A stretch of DNA of 64,000 bases from JAMIFN01 sp964544605. Lineage in GTDB: Bacteria; Pseudomonadota; Gammaproteobacteria; Burkholderiales; Burkholderiaceae_C. Position 1 is the first letter of the stretch. Each line of letters opens with the position of its first letter. The stretch covers positions 1 through 64,000 of the forward strand of contig CAZJBX010000003.1 of assembly GCA_964544605.1 (NCBI GenBank), given 5' to 3'. Of the stretch, positions 50,030 through 58,188 are shown in pieces. The translations under genes were made by a program, and so were the position numbers. A model generated the notes under the pieces. It had not been told where the DNA came from. It made no database searches and was given only the letters and a program-made list of their open reading frames with translations.

Positions 50030-51748
50030 TTACAGGATGTCGCTGGCGTAATCGGCCAGACGCGAGCGCTCGCCGCGTGCCAAGGTGATGTGGCCGCTGT
50101 GGGGCCAGCCTTGGAAGCGGTCGATGAGGTAGGTCAGGCCCGATGAGCCTTCGGTGAGGTAGGGCGTGTCGATTTGCGCCAAATTGCCCATGCAGACGAT
50201 TTTGGTGCCGGGGCCAGCGCGGGTGATGAGGGTTTTGACTTGCTTTGGCGTGAGGTTTTGCGCCTCATCCAAGATGAGGAATTTGTTCATAAAAGTGCGC
50301 CCACGCATGAAGTTCAGGCTCTTGATTTTGATTTTGGCGCGGATGAGGTCGTTCGTCGCCGAGCGGCCCCACTCGCCAGCGCCACCGCTGCTGCTGTCGT
50401 TTTTGGCCAAAAATTCGAGGTTGTCATCCAGTGCGCCCATCCAGGGGCCCATTTTTTCTTCCTCGGTGCCGGGCAAAAAGCCGATGTCGTCGCCCACATT
50501 TACCGTGGCGCGGGTCATGATGATTTCGCTGTAGCGGCGGCTGTCGAGCACCTGCGCCAAGCCAGCGGCCAAGGTCAGCAGGGTTTTGCCTGTGCCCGCG
50601 TTACCCGCAATGGTGACGAGATCCACCTCGGGGTCCATGAGCAGATTGAGGACGAAGTTTTGTTCACGGTTGCGGGCCATGACGCCCCACACATTGTTTT
50701 TGGCGTGGCCAAAATCGCGCAGGGTTTTGATGACGGCACTGTCGCCGCGCAGCTCCACCACGCGGGCGTAAAAAGGCGGCTCGCCCTCGTTCTCAAGGTA
50801 AACAAATTCGTTGATTTGCCAATCGGCGACGACGGCACCGCTGACGCGGTACCAAGCGTAGCCGTCTTGGTTCCAGCTCTCGATTTTTTTGCCTTGCTTG
50901 GCCCAAAAATCGGCAGGCAAAGCCCGTGCGCCGCTGTAGAGCAGGTCGCCGTCTTCCAGCACCTTGTCGTTTTGGTAGTCCTCAGCAGGCAGGCCCAGGG
51001 CGCGGGCCTTCACGCGCATATTGATGTCTTTGGACACCAGTACGGCCTCTTTGGCGGTGGTAAAGCAGGCTTTCTCCTTCACCGTGGCTTGCAGGGCGGC
51101 CACAACGCTGAGGATTTGGTTGTCGGCCTTGCCTTTGGGTAGGGCGCTGGGCAGCTCGCTCTCCAGTGGGCGGGTTTGGAAGAACAAACGCCCCGTGGCC
51201 GTGCTGTGGCCGGTGCCGCTCAGGGGCAGGCCGTGGGCGATGTCTGCACCGCCTGCGGCGAGTTGGTCCAGCGTGCGGCTGATTTGGCGGGCATTGCGGG
51301 CCACCTCAGATGCGCCTTTTTTGTTTGCATCCAGCTCTTCGAGCACGATCATGGGCAGGTAAATATCATGCTCTTCAAAGCGAAAGAGGCTGATGGGGTC
51401 GTGCAGCAGCACATTGGTATCGAGCACGAACAGGCGGCCTGCTTGCGCCTGCGCCGGGCTTTTTGTTTTTTTGCCGGCAGCGGGGCTGGGCGGGGCGGCT
51501 GGGGCGGTTTTGACCACGGGTGTGGCGGCGACTTGGCCTGCGGCCTTTTTGCTGCTTGCCGTTTTGCTGGTGGGGCTGGGCAGGGCTGCGGCCTTGATTG
51601 CCGCTTGTGGCGCCGCGGCGGTTTTAAGGCGGGTGCTGGCTTTGGTGGCGGCTGTTTTGCGGCTGATTTTGGGTTTGGCAGCTTCAACGGCAAAGGCTTC
51701 TGGGGCCACTTTGGCGGCGCGTTTGGCGGGGGCGGGGGGCAGGGGCAT
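50030..51748 (-). CDS. PIN-PhoH ATPase (PhoH2-like) with Lys/Ala-rich N-terminal extension
   Basis: 572 residues. Residues 1-105 are a disordered Lys/Ala/Pro-rich stretch, H1-like. A PIN nuclease domain (FVLDTNVLLHDP near 108) follows, then a PhoH-type ATPase with Walker A AGNAGTGKTLL near 380 and the Walker B region FLILDEAQNLT near 490. PIN-PhoH proteins are RNA helicase/ribonucleases. The family usually begins at the PIN domain, so the extension is unusual; an internal GTG start cannot be excluded, but the frame is open and uses normal codons. The C-terminus precedes mutL by 12 bases. Confidence 0.88.
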   Translation of the reverse strand: MPLPPAPAKRAAKVAPEAFAVEAAKPKISRKTAATKASTRLKTAAAPQAAIKAAALPSPTSKTASSKKAAGQVAATPVVKTAPAAPPSPAAGKKTKSPAQAQAGRLFVLDTNVLLHDPISLFRFEEHDIYLPMIVLEELDANKKGASEVARNARQISRTLDQLAAGGADIAHGLPLSGTGHSTATGRLFFQTRPLESELPSALPKGKADNQILSVVAALQATVKEKACFTTAKEAVLVSKDINMRVKARALGLPAEDYQNDKVLEDGDLLYSGARALPADFWAKQGKKIESWNQDGYAWYRVSGAVVADWQINEFVYLENEGEPPFYARVVELRGDSAVIKTLRDFGHAKNNVWGVMARNREQNFVLNLLMDPEVDLVTIAGNAGTGKTLLTLAAGLAQVLDSRRYSEIIMTRATVNVGDDIGFLPGTEEEKMGPWMGALDDNLEFLAKNDSSSGGAGEWGRSATNDLIRAKIKIKSLNFMRGRTFMNKFLILDEAQNLTPKQVKTLITRAGPGTKIVCMGNLAQIDTPYLTEGSSGLTYLIDRFQGWPHSGHITLARGERSRLADYASDIL

Positions 51749-51889
51749 GGGTCTTAGCTCCGTTGGGCAAAAAGAAAAGCCGCCAGTGCACAGTGCGCGG
51801 GCGGCTTGGTTTGGGCCAGTGGCCCAAGCTTGCAGAAAAGCAAACAGTGCAATGCCCCAATACTAGCAGGCTTGCTCGGCTTATGGGCC

Positions 51890-52690
51890 TCAGGTTTTTT
51901 TCTTCACGGCCTTTTTTGCGGGCACTTTTTTGGCTGCGGCTGGGCTGCTTGTTTTTGGGGCTGTGGCGGCTTTTTTCGCGACAGCTTTTTTGGCCGCAGG
52001 CTTGGCTTCAGCGGCCTTTTTCACGGCAGGCTTGGCGGCAGTTTTGGTGGTAACGGCTTTTTTCGCTACAGCTTTTTTGGCCGCAGGTTTGGTTTCAGCG
52101 GCCTTTTTCACGGCAGGCTTGGCGGCAGTTTTGGTGGTAGCGGCTTTTTTCGCTACAGCTTTTTTGGCCGCAGGTTTGGTGGCTGGTTTTGCAGCGGGTT
52201 TTGTGGCTTTTTTGCTGCTGCCTTGGGTCAGGGCTTTCACGGCGGCGAGCACTTCATCGACATGGCCGGGCACTTTGATGCCGCGCCACTCTTGCACAAG
52301 CACGCCTTTTTCATCAACCAAAAAGGTGGAGCGTTCAATGCCTTTGACCTTTTTGCCGTACATGATTTTGTTTTTGACGACGCCAAAGCCGTGGCAGAGC
52401 TTTTCTTCGTTGTCTGAGATGAGCTCGTAGGGCAGCTCAAGCTTGGCTTTGAAGTTGTCATGCGAGCGCATGTTGTCGCGGCTGACGCCAAACACTTCGG
52501 CCCCAGCTTTGACAAATTCTTTGTATTTGTCGCGGAAGGCCATGGCCTCCGTGGTGCAGCCTGGGGTGTTGTCCTTGGGGTAGAAGAACAGAACCAAGAC
52601 TTTGCCTTTGTGCGACTCTTGCGTCACAGTGACATGGTTGGTGGCGATGGCTTCAAATTCGGGCAGGGGTTTGTTCAGTGCAACGGACAT
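51890..52690 (-). CDS. bcp: Peroxiredoxin (Bcp/PrxQ type) with histone-H1-like C-terminal tail
   Basis: 266 residues. Residues 1-153 are a Bcp peroxiredoxin that reduces peroxides: LFFYPKDNTPGCTTEA near 35-48 contains the peroxidatic Cys. The second Cys usual five residues later is Met (GCTTEAMAFRD), so a different resolving partner is needed. Residues 154-266 are almost only Lys, Ala, Pro and Thr, built from two full copies and part of a third of a 29-residue unit (KPAAKKAVAKKA..), as in bacterial H1/AlgP-like proteins. The tail should bind DNA or RNA nonspecifically. The start is the ATG giving MSVALNKPLPEFEA. Confidence 0.9.
   Translation of the reverse strand: MSVALNKPLPEFEAIATNHVTVTQESHKGKVLVLFFYPKDNTPGCTTEAMAFRDKYKEFVKAGAEVFGVSRDNMRSHDNFKAKLELPYELISDNEEKLCHGFGVVKNKIMYGKKVKGIERSTFLVDEKGVLVQEWRGIKVPGHVDEVLAAVKALTQGSSKKATKPAAKPATKPAAKKAVAKKAATTKTAAKPAVKKAAETKPAAKKAVAKKAVTTKTAAKPAVKKAAEAKPAAKKAVAKKAATAPKTSSPAAAKKVPAKKAVKKKT
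51960..52180 (-). repeat. 87-bp tandem repeats encoding the Lys/Ala-rich tail
   Basis: About 2.5 copies of an 87-base in-frame unit are nearly identical at DNA level. They could change in number by recombination without frameshift. Confidence 0.75.
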
Positions 52691-53096
52691 GGTTTCAGTA
52701 TCTTCTTGTGCTATGGTTAAGTGGTGCGGCGGGCGCTGTAAAACGCAAGCCAAAACGAAGGCCAAAGACGGCACAAAGAAGGGCAGTGCAGCTCAGTGGC
52801 CGTGGCGCAGCAGATAGCAAAAAGCAGACTGCGTGGGCCTCCCCTGAGGGCTGTTTTTCTTTCTTTGATTCGTCGCAAACCCGCCATTTTACTCTATTTC
52901 GTCTGCTGGCGGGCCTAGGGTAAGTGGCTATTGACCCAAAATCAACCGCTTTTTTTCTTTGTAAATCAATCACTTAGCGCAGCTCCCCGCATCTGGATGG
53001 GCCGCTTTTTTCTGCCTGAGAATGCTTGTTATTTCACACTTTCAGGCATAAAAAAGCCCTGCGCAGGCAGGGCTTGTGGGCAGGGTGAAGCGGTGC
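52691..53096. other. Intergenic region between bcp and the ferric-binding protein gene
   Basis: 406 bases. Only the terminator at 53050-53074 is clear. A leftward promoter for bcp must lie here, but no hexamer pair is convincing. Confidence 0.4.
53050..53074 (-). terminator. Rho-independent terminator of the ferric-binding protein gene
   Basis: Stem AGCCCTGC / GCAGGGCT with a 4-base loop. Read leftwards, a run of T follows. It lies 22 bases after the stop. Confidence 0.85.
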
Positions 53097-54158
53097 TTAG
53101 CGGAAGCCAGCGCGGTCGAGCAATTGCTGCACTTTGGCTTGGTTGGCGGCAATGGTGCTCAGGGGCGTGTCGTCGGTTTTAAAGGCTTTGCCACGGGTCA
53201 TGGTTTTCAGCGCAGGGTTGGCCAGCTTCATGCTGGGCACAATGGGCCATTCGTTGTTGCCGTTGGCAAAGTAGTTTTGCGCTTGTGGGCTGGCGAGGTA
53301 TTCCAAAAAGCGAATGGCATTGGCCTTGTTGGGGCTGTGTGCGGCCACCGCGCCGCCAGCAATATTCATGTGTGTGCCAAAGCTGCTTTGGTTGGGGAAG
53401 ACCACGGCCACGCGCTCGGCCACGCGTTTGTCTTCGGGGTTGCTGCTTTTCATCAAGCGAGCAAGGTAGTAGCTGTTGGTGATGGCGATGGCGCATTCGC
53501 CGCTGGCTACGGCTTTGATTTGGTCGGTGTCTGCACCTTTGGGTGCGCGGGCCATATTGGCGACCACGCCTTCCATCCAAGTTTGGGTTTTGGCTTCACC
53601 CCATTGCGCCATTAAAGCGCCAAAGAGCGAGAGGTTGTAGGGGTGGGAGCCCGAGCGGGTGCAGACCTTGCCTTTGTTTTCAGGCGCGGCGAGCTTTTCG
53701 TAGCTGTCCACATCGCTGGCTTTGACGCGGCCTTTGTCATACACGATGACGCGGGCGCGGTTGGAAAAACCAAACCAAGTGATGCCTTGTTCGGTTTTTG
53801 TTGCGTGGTATTTACTGGGGATGGATTTCTCCAGCAGCTCAGATTGAATCGGAGCCAGCAAGCCTTCTTGCTCGGCGCGCCACAGGCGTGTGCCGTCCAC
53901 CAGCAGCACCACATCGGCAGGCGAGGCTTTGCCTTCGCTCTTTAGGCGGTTGATGATGCCGACATCGTCAGAATCCACGCGTTTGAGCTGGATGCCCGTG
54001 GCTTTGGTGAAGGCGGCGTACATGGCCTCATCGCTTTTGTAATGGCGGGCCGAGTAGATGTTGAGGGTCTCTTGGGCGAATACGCCTGCGGCCAAGCTCA
54101 GGCCCAAGCCTGCGGCCAGTAGTTTTTTATAAGGAGATGAGGGAGAGAAGATGCGCAT
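53097..54158 (-). CDS. Periplasmic ferric-iron-binding protein (ABC transporter substrate-binding, FbpA/FutA type)
   Basis: 353 residues with a signal peptide (KLLAAGLGLSLAAGVFAQE, cleavage near 30). The mature start TLNIYSARHYKSDEAMYAAF and DSDDVGIINRLKSEG near 62 are typical of ferric-binding proteins, as is the paired-Tyr region NSYYLARLMK near 230 (iron ligands). No permease or ATPase gene is adjacent, so it would need a transporter encoded elsewhere. It is divergent from a TonB-dependent receptor across a region with Fur-box-like sites. The start at 54158 is fixed by the signal peptide. Confidence 0.88.
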   Translation of the reverse strand: MRIFSPSSPYKKLLAAGLGLSLAAGVFAQETLNIYSARHYKSDEAMYAAFTKATGIQLKRVDSDDVGIINRLKSEGKASPADVVLLVDGTRLWRAEQEGLLAPIQSELLEKSIPSKYHATKTEQGITWFGFSNRARVIVYDKGRVKASDVDSYEKLAAPENKGKVCTRSGSHPYNLSLFGALMAQWGEAKTQTWMEGVVANMARAPKGADTDQIKAVASGECAIAITNSYYLARLMKSSNPEDKRVAERVAVVFPNQSSFGTHMNIAGGAVAAHSPNKANAIRFLEYLASPQAQNYFANGNNEWPIVPSMKLANPALKTMTRGKAFKTDDTPLSTIAANQAKVQQLLDRAGFR

Positions 54159-54226
54159 GGCGGCCTTTCTGCTGTGGGAGGTCGGGTCGAGGAAACGGGC
54201 TCCAGTGTAGGGGAAAACACGGAGTT

Positions 54227-54245
54227 CAGAATGATAACGATTCAC
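54227..54245. promoter_or_regulatory. Fur-box-like site 1
   Basis: The core AATGATAACGATT (54230-54242) matches 11 of 13 central positions of the Fur consensus. It lies closest to the ferric-binding protein gene, about 70 bases from its start. Confidence 0.55.
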
Positions 54246-54263
54246 ATTTACAAAAGTTGACAA

Positions 54264-54282
54264 GCAAATGAAAATCATTCTT
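54264..54282. promoter_or_regulatory. Fur-box-like site 2
   Basis: The core AATGAAAATCATT (54267-54279) matches 12 of 13 central Fur positions. It overlaps the presumed -35 of the upstream receptor promoter. Confidence 0.6.
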
Positions 54283-54297
54283 GTTTGCAGATACAAT
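54269..54297 (+). promoter_or_regulatory. Receptor promoter P1
   Basis: TGAAAA, 17 bases, TACAAT. It is the first of two near-copies 50 bp apart and overlaps Fur-box-like site 2. Confidence 0.5.
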
Positions 54298-54314
54298 GCC
54301 GCCTTGATGTAAGT

Positions 54315-54337
54315 CAAATGAAAACTGTTCTCATTTG
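54315..54337. promoter_or_regulatory. Fur-like palindrome 3
   Basis: CAAATGA, nine bases, TCATTTG: a clean palindrome that overlaps the second promoter and matches Fur consensus only partly. It is aligned with site 2 at a 50-bp offset. Confidence 0.5.
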
Positions 54338-54347
54338 CGCTTACAAT
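54319..54347 (+). promoter_or_regulatory. Receptor promoter P2
   Basis: TGAAAA, 17 bases, TACAAT, a near-copy of P1 shifted by exactly 50 bp, about 50 bases before the receptor start codon. Confidence 0.5.
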
Positions 54348-54395
54348 GCGCCATCTTCGGGGAAACCCTTAACTTTTCGATAGGACGATTGCATC

Positions 54396-56678
54396 GTGAA
54401 CCATACAACCCACCGCAGCCTTGCTGCCATGATTTTGGCTGGTAGCCTCAGCGTTAGCGCTCAGGCCCAAGAAGTACAAGCCCAAGCCGCTGCCGAGAGC
54501 GCAGGCACTTTGGGCACAGTGGTGGTGCGGGGCGATAGGGATCGTTTGGGCGCGCAGGGCAAAGACAGCGTGCGTGCAACGGAATCCACCATTGGCAAGG
54601 GCAAGCAAAAAATCAAGGACATCCCCCAGTCTGTGACCGTGATGACGGAAAAGCTGCTGGATGACCGCCATCTCGATACCGTGAAAGAGGCACTGAAAAC
54701 CACAGCTGGTATCACCTTCTTGGCGGCTGAGGGTGGTGAGGAAGATGTGCGTTTGCGCGGCTTCTCTTTGGCGCAAACAGGTGACATTTATGTGGACGGT
54801 ATGCGCGATCCTGCCTTCTACGATCGCGATAACTTCAACCTTGATCGTCTGGAGGTCATCCGTGGTTCCGCTTCTATGCTGTTTGGCCGTGGCTCCACAG
54901 GTGGCGCCATCAACCAAGTGAGCAAACTGCCCCGCTTGATGGATGAGAACGAAGTGGATGTGACTTTGGGGAGCTGGAACTACAAACGCGCCACTTTGGA
55001 TGTGAATAAGGCCGTGGGCGAGAGCACGGCTGTGCGCGTGACGGGCATGTACACCAAGGCCGATAACAATGGTTCGGGCAGTAGCATTGATAAAGAGGGT
55101 GTGGCTGCTTCTGTGCGCACTGGCATTGGTGAAGAACACGAGTTCTTGGCTAGCCTTTATTACCTGAAAAACAAAAACGGCCTGAACTATGGCTTGCCTT
55201 GGTTGAGCACTGGTCCCAACCCCACAGATCGTGGCGTGTTGACAGGCTTGAAGGGCTCGGCCAACTTTGGCATGGTGAGCGACTACAACCACGGCGAGGC
55301 CGCGCATTTCACCTTGGGCCATGTGTGGAAGCCTGACAACCAAACGGAAATCAATACCCGCATCCGCAAAGGCAGCTATGAGCGCGATATGCGAGCTTCT
55401 ACCATCCGTTTGGCTGGCGCAGCAGCGCAGCCCAATGGCGTGGCGGTGAATTCTGGCAACTTTGGCCCTGATACCGTGTTCACCCGTGGTGCGCCCATGA
55501 AGATTCAGGATTTGGACAATCTGATGCTGCAAAGCGATTTGAGCAAGAAGTTTGAGCTGGCAGGCATGAAGCATGAGCTGCTGGCTGGCTTTGAGTGGCA
55601 AAAAGATGAGAAAGAAGTGTTTGCGGCCCGCACTGCGGCCCAAGGCGGGGTGGACTTGGCTAAGCCCGGCGGCACTTTTGGCCAGCCCAATCGCGCTTGG
55701 ATCAACGAAGGCAGCCGCGTGCTGCGCACCAGCAACGATTACAACAGCCACAACTGGGGCGCTTATGTGCAAGACATGCTGCATGTGAATGAGCAGTTCA
55801 AAGTGGTGGGCGGCTTGCGCTACGACAAATTGAACGGCACTTACCGCACTTATGCCGCTTCTGCCGACCCCAGCATCCCACAGGCGATGACGCAGTACAA
55901 GATGAAGCTGGGTGCGTGGAGCCCCCGTTTGGGTGCCATGTACCAGCCCAACGAGCTGCAATCTTGGTATGCCTCTATCGGCAAGTCTTTCAACCCTTCT
56001 AGCGAAGCCTATTCACTGAGTGCGGCCAATGTGGACACGCCCCCAGAGAAAAGCCGCAACATTGAAATCGGCTTGAAAGGTGATGCCGCCACAGGCCATT
56101 TCTCTTACCGTGCGTCCATCTTCCACAGCACCAAATACAACGAGCGCAATACCGACCCCCTGTTGTTTGGCTCTGATGGTGTCACGCCCATCACGGCTTT
56201 GACGGGTGAACGCCACACCACGGGTCTGGAATTGGAGTTGGCAGGCCGCATCAACCCCGCTTGGGAAGTCTTCACTTCTTGGATGTGGATGCCCAGCGCC
56301 AAAGTGGACAAGGCTGCGCCTTGCCCCGCCACTGGCTCTTGCAGCCAAGCGACTGTGGGTGAGCGCCCCGGCGACCGTCCTGCTTTGACACCCAAACTGA
56401 GCGGTACAGCTTGGAGCACCTACCAGCTCAACGACCAATGGCGTGTGGGGGCGGGGTTGAACTTCACGGGCAAACAAAACCCCACCCGTGCGGCCTTCTC
56501 TGTGCCTTCACATACCACGGTGGATTTGATGGCTGAGTTCCGCCCCTCAGAGAGCTGGACGGTGAAAACCAATGTCAGCAATGTGGGCAACAAATACTAC
56601 GCCAGCGAGCTCTACCCCGGTCACTATGTGCCTGGCGCGGCCCGCAATGTGCAAGTCACGGCCTCCTACGCTTTCTAA
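54396..56678 (+). CDS. TonB-dependent siderophore receptor (Fiu-like catecholate type)
   Basis: A 760-residue outer-membrane receptor. It has a signal peptide (residues 1-24, ending SVSAQAQE), a plug domain from about 55 (DIPQSVTVMTEKLLDD near 75; VRLRGFSLAQTGDIYVDGMRD near 113; DRLEVIRGSASMLFGRGSTGG near 150), then a 22-strand barrel ending in the terminal Phe (VQVTASYAF). The start is GTG with AGGAC upstream. The neighbouring PiuC-type gene is the usual partner of Fiu/PiuA catecholate receptors, which supports a catechol siderophore substrate. It is preceded by two Fur-overlapped promoters. Confidence 0.92.
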   Translation: MNHTTHRSLAAMILAGSLSVSAQAQEVQAQAAAESAGTLGTVVVRGDRDRLGAQGKDSVRATESTIGKGKQKIKDIPQSVTVMTEKLLDDRHLDTVKEALKTTAGITFLAAEGGEEDVRLRGFSLAQTGDIYVDGMRDPAFYDRDNFNLDRLEVIRGSASMLFGRGSTGGAINQVSKLPRLMDENEVDVTLGSWNYKRATLDVNKAVGESTAVRVTGMYTKADNNGSGSSIDKEGVAASVRTGIGEEHEFLASLYYLKNKNGLNYGLPWLSTGPNPTDRGVLTGLKGSANFGMVSDYNHGEAAHFTLGHVWKPDNQTEINTRIRKGSYERDMRASTIRLAGAAAQPNGVAVNSGNFGPDTVFTRGAPMKIQDLDNLMLQSDLSKKFELAGMKHELLAGFEWQKDEKEVFAARTAAQGGVDLAKPGGTFGQPNRAWINEGSRVLRTSNDYNSHNWGAYVQDMLHVNEQFKVVGGLRYDKLNGTYRTYAASADPSIPQAMTQYKMKLGAWSPRLGAMYQPNELQSWYASIGKSFNPSSEAYSLSAANVDTPPEKSRNIEIGLKGDAATGHFSYRASIFHSTKYNERNTDPLLFGSDGVTPITALTGERHTTGLELELAGRINPAWEVFTSWMWMPSAKVDKAAPCPATGSCSQATVGERPGDRPALTPKLSGTAWSTYQLNDQWRVGAGLNFTGKQNPTRAAFSVPSHTTVDLMAEFRPSESWTVKTNVSNVGNKYYASELYPGHYVPGAARNVQVTASYAF

Positions 56679-56715
56679 ATACAGCGTTTGATGCAATGCA
56701 AGAGAAGGCAGTTTG

Positions 56716-57399
56716 ATGATTTTGACCCTCGCCGACATCCTCAGCCCCGCCCAAGTGCAGCAGGCGCAAGCCCTGCTGCAAACGGCGCCTTGGCAAGATG
56801 GCCGCGCCTCTGCGGGCGTGACTTCGGCCTTGGTCAAAAACAACCATCAACTGCCTTTTGATTGCGAAGCCAGCCAAAACATCGGTGCGATGGTGATGCA
56901 GGGCTTGGAAAACAGCTCCGAGTTCTTCGCCGCCGCCTTGCCGCACCGCCTTTACACCCCGCGCATCAACCGCTATGAGGGCGGCTGCAATTACTACGGC
57001 CCCCATGTGGACGGCTCGATTCGCCGCGTTTTGCCCAGTGGCGAGCGCGTGCGCACCGATGTTTCGTGCACCGTGTTTTTGGCCGACCCCGACAGCTATG
57101 AGGGCGGTGAACTGGTCTTCCACCAAGGCAGCCAGACCCACGCCATCAAACTGCCCGCCGGTTCTGCCGTGATTTACCCGGGCGATACCGTGCATGAGGT
57201 GCGCCCCGTCACCCGTGGGGCCCGTATTGCGGCCTTCTTCTGGGTGCAATCTTTGGTGCGCTGCCAAGTGCAGCGCCGCATGCTCTACGAGCTGGATCAG
57301 CACATTGCCAGCTTGCGCGAGCGCGACCCCGAGGCGGCGGAAGTGGTGGGCCTGACAGGCCACTACCACAACCTGCTGCGCATGTGGGCGGAAACCTAA
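56716..57399 (+). CDS. piuC: PKHD-type Fe(II)/2-oxoglutarate hydroxylase (PiuC/YbiX)
   Basis: 227 residues. Start ATG with AGAAGG 7 bases upstream. The double-stranded beta-helix has HVDGSIRR (His and Asp ligands, near 97), GDTVHEVRPVTRGARIAAFFW near 157 (third His and 2-oxoglutarate Arg). Family members accompany TonB-dependent siderophore receptors; the substrate is not established. It lies 37 bases after the receptor, likely the same transcript. Confidence 0.92.
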   Translation: MILTLADILSPAQVQQAQALLQTAPWQDGRASAGVTSALVKNNHQLPFDCEASQNIGAMVMQGLENSSEFFAAALPHRLYTPRINRYEGGCNYYGPHVDGSIRRVLPSGERVRTDVSCTVFLADPDSYEGGELVFHQGSQTHAIKLPAGSAVIYPGDTVHEVRPVTRGARIAAFFWVQSLVRCQVQRRMLYELDQHIASLRERDPEAAEVVGLTGHYHNLLRMWAET

Positions 57400-57420
57400 A
57401 CGCCATCGGGAGTTCAAGCC

Positions 57421-58140
57421 GTGCCCAGCCCATCTTTATCTTCTGCCTTGCTGCGCCGCGTGCAGCACTATGGCCCTGCCTCAGCCCTTGTTTTACTGGG
57501 GCATGTTTTGTTTGTTTTGGCCTTGCTCAAAGGCTTGAATTTGGTGCCCCTGCCCACCAAAGAGGTGGTGGTGATGGCACAAATTGTCTCTGGCCCCATC
57601 GTCGCTGAGCCCGAACCTGAACCTCAGCCTGAGCCGCCCCCACCGCCGCCCAAGCCTGTGGTGCAGCCCAAGGTGAACAAGCCCCAGCCTTTGGCCGTTC
57701 GGCCCAAACGCGAGCGCCGCCAGCCGGCTGAAACCGCCGTGCAGGCCGAGCCTGAGCCTGCCGAGCCAGCACCTGCTGTGGCTGAGAACAACAGCACGGC
57801 TGAGAGCAGCCAAAGCGACAGCCGCGCACAAGCGGCCCCTGCTGCGCCCAAACCCGATGTGGTGCTCAAACCGCAAAGGGGCTCGCTCATCAATATTGAG
57901 GGCCACTACCCGCCGCTGAGCCGCCGCATGGGGGAAGAAGGCACGGTGGTGATTCAAGTTTTGGTGAATGAGCAAGGCCAGCCCGCTGAAGTGCGGGTGA
58001 AGAAAAGCAGCGGCTACCAGCGTTTGGACCAAGCGGCCATCAGCGCCGTGCGTGCCGCACGCTTTAGCCCTGGCAGCCGCAACGGCAAGGCCGAGGCCAT
58101 GTGGTTTGACTTGCCCATCCGCTTTGAGTTACGGGATTGA
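57421..58140 (+). CDS. tonB: Energy transducer TonB
   Basis: 239 residues. The N-terminal membrane anchor is near 20-42 (ALVLLGHVLFVLALLKGL), the Pro/Glu-rich periplasmic spacer is near 60-100, and the C-terminal TonB domain (160-239) has YPPLSRRMGEEGTVVIQVLV and SSGYQRLDQAAISAVRAARFSPG. The start is GTG, 21 bases after piuC. It is the first of tonB-exbB-exbD and energises the receptor from the proton-motive force. Confidence 0.93.
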   Translation: MPSPSLSSALLRRVQHYGPASALVLLGHVLFVLALLKGLNLVPLPTKEVVVMAQIVSGPIVAEPEPEPQPEPPPPPPKPVVQPKVNKPQPLAVRPKRERRQPAETAVQAEPEPAEPAPAVAENNSTAESSQSDSRAQAAPAAPKPDVVLKPQRGSLINIEGHYPPLSRRMGEEGTVVIQVLVNEQGQPAEVRVKKSSGYQRLDQAAISAVRAARFSPGSRNGKAEAMWFDLPIRFELRD

Positions 58141-58188
58141 GGCCAGAGGGCCATAACACAGAACACAGTTTTCAAATGGAGTAAAAAA

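Noticed and set aside
54369..55961. A 530-codon minus-strand frame
   Set aside because: Antisense to the TonB-dependent receptor, whose signal peptide, plug and barrel end are all present.
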